A stretch of DNA of 11,359 nucleotides from Mycobacterium sp. (lineage in GTDB: Bacteria; Actinomycetota; Actinomycetes; Mycobacteriales; Mycobacteriaceae), in assembly GCA_025965815.1 (NCBI GenBank), contig JAOPWF010000843.1, forward strand, positions 1 through 11,359, given 5' to 3'. The translations under genes were made by a program, and so were the position numbers. Below are positions 8,120-11,359 of the stretch, in pieces; within the stretch, counting starts at the first letter, position 1; every line of letters starts with the position of its first letter. The notes beneath the pieces were generated by a model. That model searched no databases and had not been told where the DNA came from. It worked only from the letters and a program-made list of their open reading frames with translations.

Positions 8120-8182
8120 TTCACCGACTCCTCAACCCGGTTCAGCAAACCCGGTCTGTACATCTTTCCACGGCCGCGATGC

Positions 8183-8239
8183 CCAGTACAGATCCAGAAC
8201 GGCGAATAGTTCACATGTGTTACTAGATGGGCGGCCACC
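8183..8239. repeat. Duplicated regulatory block, copy 1 (split by 23 bases)
   Basis: Copy 1 consists of CCAGTACAGATCC (8183-8195), a 23-base spacer (8196-8218) and then GT followed by TACTAGATGGGCGGCCACC (8219-8239). With the spacer removed, it matches copy 2 at 30 of 34 positions. The substitutions are all transitions. Confidence 0.75.
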
Positions 8240-8304
8240 GTCGAGCCGAAACTAATTTCACCGCGACACTGACCGTGAATTCATCACCATTAGCGCCGAT
8301 GGCT

Positions 8305-8316
8305 GTGTGATCACAC
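8305..8316. promoter_or_regulatory. Perfect 12-base palindrome, possible operator
   Basis: GTGTGATCACAC reads the same on both strands. It carries TGTGA and TCACA half sites as in CRP-type operators, but with no six-base spacer between them, so a GntR- or TetR-like dimer is equally possible. It lies about midway between the two repeated blocks. Its function is inferred from symmetry and position only. Confidence 0.4.
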
Positions 8317-8344
8317 GACTGAAAGGAAGCTCCGGTGACATTGA

Positions 8345-8372
8345 CCGGGTCCCAAGAGCCGAAGGGTCCCGG
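8345..8372. promoter_or_regulatory. Imperfect hairpin upstream of methyltransferase
   Basis: CCGGGTCCC (8345-8353) can pair with GGGTCCCGG (8364-8372): eight GC pairs and one T-T mismatch around a ten-base loop. No U tract follows, so it is not a classical terminator. In an mRNA starting upstream it would form about 110 bases before the methyltransferase start. The two arms also form a short direct repeat of GGGTCCC, so a protein-binding role is possible. Confidence 0.35.
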
Positions 8373-8401
8373 CTGACCAACGGAGAGAATCTGAACCGGA
8401 G

Positions 8402-8435
8402 CCGGTACAGATCCGCTACTAGATAGGCGGCCGCC
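8402..8435. repeat. Duplicated regulatory block, copy 2 (contiguous)
   Basis: Copy 2 has CCGGTACAGATCC (8402-8414), then GC and TACTAGATAGGCGGCCGCC (8417-8435), without the spacer present in copy 1. It ends 50 bases before the methyltransferase ATG, a position suited to promoter or operator function. Confidence 0.75.
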
Positions 8436-8485
8436 ATGAGCGGACGATATTCCGCAGAGCAAAGCTCGACACCTAGGAGAAGAAC

Positions 8486-9313
8486 ATGAGCAGCACCGAA
8501 TCCCCGACCATCGATAAGGCGCTGGCGGCTAAGCACCGCGCCATGTGGGCCACGGGGGACTACCCCAAACTCGCCCGCGACCTGGTTGCCCCGCTTGGGC
8601 CTGTGCTGGTCGAAGCCAGCCACATCGGACCCGGCGACCGTGTCCTCGATGTGGCCGCCGGGACGGGGAACGCCGCCATCCCCGGTGCCCAGACCGGGGC
8701 CAGCGTCGTCGCGAGCGACCTCACCCCCGAGTTGCTGCATACCGGCGCCGCCATCGCCGCCGACCGGGGACTTGAGCTGGAGTGGCGGGAAGCCAACGCT
8801 GAGGCGCTGCCGTTCTCCGACGACGAGTTCGACACGGTGATGTCCTGTATCGGAGTGATGTTCGCGCCGCACCATCAGCAATCGGCCGACGAGTTGGTCC
8901 GGGTATGCCGGTCCGGCGGAACAATCGCGGTGCTCAGCTGGACGCCAGAGGGATTCATCGGGCAGCTGTTCGCGACCATGAAGCCGTACCTGCCCGCCCC
9001 ACCGCCCGGCGCCCAGCCGCCTCCGCTGTGGGGCAGCGAGAACCACGTCCGCGAGCTGTTCGGTGACCGCGTTACCGAGTTGGACACCCAGCGGCACATG
9101 CTCACGGTGGACTTCTTCAGTGGCGGCGAGCGAGTTCGGGACTATTACAAGGCCTACTACGGGCCAACCATTGGCGCCTATCGAAACATTGCCGGCGATC
9201 CGGATCGTGTCGCCGCGCTGGACCGCGACCTCGCCCAACTGGGCGACCGCTACCTGGCCGGATCCTCGACGATGGAGTGGGAGTACCTTCTGGTGACCGC
9301 TCGCAAGCGCTGA
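8486..9313 (+). CDS. Class I SAM-dependent methyltransferase
   Basis: The protein (275 residues) has the Rossmann fold of UbiE/type-11 methyltransferases, which transfer the methyl group of S-adenosylmethionine to small molecules; the acceptor is unknown. Motif I is VLDVAAGTGN at 53-62. The acidic residue ending strand 2 is in VVASDLTPELL (aspartate 78). NAEALPFSDDEFDTVMSCIG (104-123) is motif II with the usual phenylalanine-aspartate. MFAPHHQQSADELVRVCRSG then gives the post-strand-4 helix with a typical methyltransferase turn. The C-terminal half, with a proline-rich PAPPPGAQPPPLWG loop (170-183) and aromatic YYKAYYGP, probably forms the acceptor cap. The start is ATG at 8486 with AGGAGA five bases upstream. 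It is divergent from the HxlR gene, an arrangement that usually means direct control by that regulator. It ends 14 bases from the converging hydrogenase-accessory gene. Confidence 0.88.
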   Translation: MSSTESPTIDKALAAKHRAMWATGDYPKLARDLVAPLGPVLVEASHIGPGDRVLDVAAGTGNAAIPGAQTGASVVASDLTPELLHTGAAIAADRGLELEWREANAEALPFSDDEFDTVMSCIGVMFAPHHQQSADELVRVCRSGGTIAVLSWTPEGFIGQLFATMKPYLPAPPPGAQPPPLWGSENHVRELFGDRVTELDTQRHMLTVDFFSGGERVRDYYKAYYGPTIGAYRNIAGDPDRVAALDRDLAQLGDRYLAGSSTMEWEYLLVTARKR

Positions 9314-9327
9314 GCCGGTCTGGACCG

Positions 9328-10071
9328 TTATCCTCGGCTGCGCGCGCCGTTGACGAGGTCAAGCGTGGCCTGAGTGGCCCCGGCCAACGCGTCGGCCTCG
9401 GGCTTGGTGAGCTGTCCGCAGATCCAGTCCCAGTGCGCGGCAACGGCGTCTCCCGGGGACGGGGCGGGCGCCAGCGATGTGCCGCCCTTTCTCCAGCGGA
9501 CGGTCTCGGCGGCCGGCTCGCCCAACGACAGGACGCCGGTGTCGAATGTCAGCGGCCGCGACACCACGACGGCGTGCTCCTCGTCCACTGAATCCACGAC
9601 TCCCCAGCGGATCCGGCAGTCCTGCAGGATCTGCAGCGGGGTGCCCTGGTCGACGGCCAGAAACTTCACCCAGGGGTAGACGACGAATACCTGGAAGCTG
9701 TGATGTGCCAGCACATATTCCGATGCAGGCACCTCACTCAGCAGCCCCGTCGGCTGCCCTGCGAACGCGGTGCGCAGCCTGTCCAGCAGCGTTGCAGGGT
9801 CGACACGGTTCAGCAGCGGTCCGCCGATCCAGTAGTTGCGCACCGTCTCGATGTCGAGCGGATCGGCGGCGCCGACCGCCTCGGCGATCGCCTCGAGGTA
9901 CGCCCATGCCCCGTCGAACCCTTCGGCGTGGTTGGCGATCGCCGCGGCGTTTCCGCCGCGCAGCAGCACTGAGGAATCCGGCGGTCCGCAGTAACCCAAC
10001 TCGTTCGGCGGAAACGCGTACTGGGCGAACAACTCCCAGCCTGCGGCGGGCGCCTCGGGGGCCGCGCTCAT
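9328..10071 (-). CDS. Hydrogenase-cluster accessory protein (DUF6390-like)
   Basis: This 247-residue soluble protein corresponds to a family I recall as DUF6390, found in actinobacterial [NiFe]-hydrogenase gene clusters; no biochemical role is known. Visible landmarks are the N-terminal GWELFAQYAFPPNELGYCGP with cysteine 28, the SVLLRGGN loop, and NYWIGGPLLNRVDPATLL. These are followed by a central AHHSFQVFVVYPWVKFL and a C-terminal HWDWICGQLTKPEADALAGA (from about 213, cysteine 218). There is no signal peptide or membrane helix, so it acts in the cytoplasm, plausibly in maturation or assembly. ATG at 10069-10071 is preceded by GGAG eight bases away and lies 13 bases after the hypC stop, the last gene of the set. 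It converges on the methyltransferase gene. Function is inferred from company only; the DUF number is from memory. Confidence 0.72.
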   Translation of the reverse strand: MSAAPEAPAAGWELFAQYAFPPNELGYCGPPDSSVLLRGGNAAAIANHAEGFDGAWAYLEAIAEAVGAADPLDIETVRNYWIGGPLLNRVDPATLLDRLRTAFAGQPTGLLSEVPASEYVLAHHSFQVFVVYPWVKFLAVDQGTPLQILQDCRIRWGVVDSVDEEHAVVVSRPLTFDTGVLSLGEPAAETVRWRKGGTSLAPAPSPGDAVAAHWDWICGQLTKPEADALAGATQATLDLVNGARSRG

Positions 10072-10084
10072 CGCCGGACTCCGA

Positions 10085-10339
10085 TCATGGCGCGGCCTCG
10101 GGATCGCCGCCGCGACCCATCAACTCCAATCCGGCCATCGCCGCGTCGGCACCGGCCAGGTCGGTCTTCTCGACCACGAAACCCATATGAATGATGACCC
10201 AGTCACCGGGGGAGAAGGTCTCCTCGGGCAGCATGCCGATGTTCACCTTGCGTGGCTCGCCGGCCACGTCGACCAGGGCCAGTTGCCCGCCGTAACCCTC
10301 GAGCATCTCGAGGACCCGACCGGGTATTCCCAGGCACAT
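10085..10339 (-). CDS. hypC: Hydrogenase maturation chaperone HypC/HupF/HybG family
   Basis: HypC carries the Fe(CN)2CO group made on HypD to the immature large subunit of a [NiFe]-hydrogenase, and stays bound until nickel is inserted. The 84-residue product starts MCLGIPGRVLEM, with the essential cysteine 2 that binds iron and HypD. It continues ALVDVAGEPRKVNIGMLPEE and GDWVIIHMGFVVEKTD, the OB-fold core of the family. The tail (DLAGADAAMAGLELMGRGG) is slightly longer than in E. coli HypC. The ATG at 10337-10339 lies three bases after the protease stop, and its AGGGAGGG site sits inside the end of the protease gene, so the two are probably translationally coupled. The placement beside an endopeptidase, with no hypD, hypE or other hyp gene in view, suggests a hydrogenase-specific copy, but the neighbouring genes lie outside the window. 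Confidence 0.93.
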   Translation of the reverse strand: MCLGIPGRVLEMLEGYGGQLALVDVAGEPRKVNIGMLPEETFSPGDWVIIHMGFVVEKTDLAGADAAMAGLELMGRGGDPEAAP

Positions 10340-10342
10340 CGC

Positions 10343-10837
10343 TCAGCCCTCCCTAACCTTCGTGTTGGACTCGGCTGACAACATCTGCACCACGGACTCC
10401 ACGGTCCGCACCGCCTCGGGTACGGCGTCGCGGACCGGGTCGCTCAGCCCGATGCCGTCCTCGACGTCGTCGACTTCGCAACCGATCACGACCGTGCGCG
10501 GCAGGCCGCCGCCCAGTGCGCGAAGGCTGGCGAACACGGCGGCCGGATCCATGCTGTGCGCATCGAGACCCGCTGTCGCCGAAGTCATCTCGTGATCCGC
10601 CTCGAACACGTGCAACGTTCCCGGCGAGCCGCGATTCGGTACGGCGTCAACGAGCACCAGCGCGTCCCAGTCGTCGAGCAGGTCGTAGGCCAGATGCATG
10701 CCCCGGATCCCGTAGTCAACGCAGCGGGCACCCGAACCGGAAAGGCGCGCCATGGCGTGCTTGAGCACCTCGGGTCCGAAACCGTCGTCGCCGAGGAAGA
10801 TGTTGCCGATACCGGCTACCAGTATCTGGGCCGTCAT
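10343..10837 (-). CDS. Hydrogenase maturation endopeptidase (HupD/HybD/HycI family)
   Basis: This protease removes the C-terminal extension of a [NiFe]-hydrogenase large subunit after nickel insertion, locking the active site. The 164-residue protein begins ILVAGIGNIFLGDDGFGPEV. Aspartate 18 occupies the position of the nickel-sensing Glu16 of E. coli HybD, and the DDGFG form is common in actinobacterial members. Aspartate 64 in LVLVDAVPN matches HybD Asp62, and histidine 94 in LDAHSMDP matches His93, so the metal-binding trio is present. The stretch PRTVVIGCEVDDVEDGIGLS and the helix following it are typical of the C-terminal half. The start is ATG at 10835-10837, with no strong ribosome-binding site. 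It lies 15 bases after the small membrane protein gene and three before hypC. Which hydrogenase it processes cannot be told from the window. Confidence 0.92.
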   Translation of the reverse strand: MTAQILVAGIGNIFLGDDGFGPEVLKHAMARLSGSGARCVDYGIRGMHLAYDLLDDWDALVLVDAVPNRGSPGTLHVFEADHEMTSATAGLDAHSMDPAAVFASLRALGGGLPRTVVIGCEVDDVEDGIGLSDPVRDAVPEAVRTVESVVQMLSAESNTKVREG

Positions 10838-10852
10838 ACCGCCGGACCGGCG

Positions 10853-10972
10853 CTACATGTTTCGGATCTTGAGATAGCGCCGTACGTCCGGTATTGACCG
10901 GAGTCCGATCGCTACTCCCGCGAGAACGACCGCCGCCACGGCGACGGTGGCGACCCAACCTACTACGTCCAT
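10853..10972 (-). CDS. 39-residue single-helix membrane protein (DUF6893-like)
   Basis: The product has one hydrophobic helix (about residues 4-24, WVATVAVAAVVLAGVAIGL) followed by a basic tail, RSIPDVRRYLKIRNM. This agrees with the family I recall as DUF6893, small actinobacterial proteins ending in a pattern like S-x-P-D-x-x-R-Y-x-x-x-R-x-M. The start is ATG at 10970-10972 with a perfect AAGGAG (10979-10984) six bases upstream. That site overlaps the stop of the preceding gene, which strongly favours this start over the longer open frame reaching 11233. It lies between the partial upstream gene and the endopeptidase. A role anchoring hydrogenase components at the membrane is possible but only inference. 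Gene callers may miss it or extend it wrongly. Confidence 0.8.
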   Translation of the reverse strand: MDVVGWVATVAVAAVVLAGVAIGLRSIPDVRRYLKIRNM

Positions 10973-10982
10973 CTCGAACTCC

Positions 10983-11359
10983 TTATCTGGACTGACTTGT
11001 TTGAGCATCGAGCGGTTCGACTTCGTCAGGTGCGAAGTACAGATAGCGGCCGTACCAGTCGTGAAGATCCGCGGCGGGATCGTCCTCGACCACGACCCCG
11101 ACGTGCTGGTACCCGTCGACATCCTCGTGAACCGAAGTGACGACTGCGACCTTTCCGGCGAAGAAGATGTCCTGCGCATCCGCCCGGCGTGATGGGTGCA
11201 GCCGTACCCGGCTACCGCGTGAAACCCGGACACCGTTCACCAGCACCGCATCAATCCCGGGCTGTACTGCGTTGTCGGCCAACGGATCCCACCAGTCCAC
11301 GCCCTCCGGGATCTCCGGGATCAGGCTCGCGATCTCGGTTGCGTGCGGATCGCGGAGCA
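10983..11359 (-). CDS. Hydrogenase-associated conserved protein, C-terminal part (runs off right edge)
   Basis: The open frame enters from the right edge and ends at TGA 10983-10985; 125 codons are visible. They read LRDPHATEIASLIPEIPEGV, then DWWDPLADNAVQPGIDAVLV, then a compact beta-rich domain: GVRVSRGSRVRL, RRADAQDIFFAGKVAVV, YQHVGVVVEDDPAADLHDWY and GRYLYFAPDEVEPL. A GTG at 11298-11300 could start a 105-residue protein, but the coding pattern continues in frame to the edge, so I treat it as the tail of a longer protein. I recall similar tails in actinobacterial [NiFe]-hydrogenase clusters but know no function. The gene overlaps the ribosome-binding site of the DUF6893-like gene (stop at 10983-10985, site at 10979-10984), so the two are coupled and in one operon. 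Confidence 0.75.
   Translation of the reverse strand, partial: LRDPHATEIASLIPEIPEGVDWWDPLADNAVQPGIDAVLVNGVRVSRGSRVRLHPSRRADAQDIFFAGKVAVVTSVHEDVDGYQHVGVVVEDDPAADLHDWYGRYLYFAPDEVEPLDAQTSQSR

Larger units (their letters stand above)
8120..8485. promoter_or_regulatory. Long divergent control region between HxlR regulator and methyltransferase
   Basis: This 366-base stretch has no convincing gene. It contains two copies of a repeated block (8183-8239 and 8402-8435), a perfect 12-base palindrome (8305-8316), an imperfect hairpin (8345-8372), an 8-base palindrome CACATGTG (8212-8219) and a partial inverted copy of the GTACAG motif, GGTCTGTAC, at 8153-8161 near the regulator start. TAATTT at 8253-8258 fits a mycobacterial -10 element, and TATTCC near 8449 is a weaker alternative closer to the methyltransferase. 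The methyltransferase ribosome-binding site AGGAGA is at 8475-8480. Both divergent promoters must lie here. The density of symmetric elements suggests more than one regulator binds. Confidence 0.55.

Noticed and set aside
8223..8462. 79-codon minus-strand frame in the HxlR/methyltransferase intergenic region
   Set aside because: No ribosome-binding site and no recognisable motifs; the region is better explained by repeats and control elements.
8258..9238. 326-codon minus-strand frame opposite the methyltransferase
   Set aside because: It is antisense to the clear SAM motifs, crosses the repeat region, and shows no protein-like pattern of its own.
9311..9346. Bidirectional terminator between the methyltransferase and DUF6390-like gene
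   Set aside because: Only five-base stems (AGCCG/CGGCT and CGGTC/GACCG) are available and neither is followed by a U-rich run.
1..11359. tRNA or rRNA genes, CRISPR arrays, insertion sequences, attachment sites
   Set aside because: I saw no cloverleaf-like sequence, no regularly spaced repeats, no transposase or integrase and no flanking terminal inverted repeats by eye; the two-copy block at 8183-8435 is too small and irregular for a CRISPR or IS.

Overview
The window looks like a piece of a mycobacterial chromosome (Mycolicibacterium/Mycobacterium type). It has high GC throughout, GTG and TTG starts, and proteins that match mycobacterial families closely. These include the ATP-dependent ligase LigB next to carbon-starvation protein CstA, a pairing also found in M. 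tuberculosis (Rv3062/Rv3063). The genus call rests on remembered protein similarity, not on a search.

Left block (1-5228, all minus strand). In transcription order it holds a five-helix membrane molybdopterin oxidoreductase, a GatB/YqeY-like protein, ligB, a RibD/DHFR-family reductase whose frame is broken twice, and the N-terminal 310 codons of cstA, which runs off the left edge. The first three genes are 20-31 bases apart and could be one transcript. The molybdoenzyme has a twin arginine before its fifth helix and probably needs both Sec and Tat for membrane insertion.

Middle block (5229-7444). A 149-base divergent intergenic region leads to a full-length plus-strand pyruvate:quinone oxidoreductase (poxB). 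It keeps the E. coli catalytic residues and the C-terminal membrane-binding peptide. It is followed by a decayed C-terminal remnant of a secreted neutral zinc metallopeptidase.

Regulatory block (7445-9313). An HxlR-type regulator (minus) and a class I SAM-dependent methyltransferase (plus) diverge from a 366-base non-coding region. That region holds a duplicated 34-base block (30 of 34 identical, one copy split by a 23-base segment), a perfect 12-base palindrome and a hairpin. It is the best candidate in the window for an unexplained regulatory arrangement.

Right block (9328-11359, minus strand). This is the downstream end of a [NiFe]-hydrogenase operon running in from the right edge. In transcription order it contains the C-terminus of a hydrogenase-associated conserved protein, a 39-residue single-helix protein (DUF6893-like), a hydrogenase maturation endopeptidase, the chaperone HypC, and a DUF6390-like protein. 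The hydrogenase subunits are not in the window. The tight packing suggests a dedicated maturation set for one hydrogenase, probably a high-affinity H2-scavenging enzyme. That fits the energy-limitation theme of cstA and poxB nearby, but the functional link is inference.
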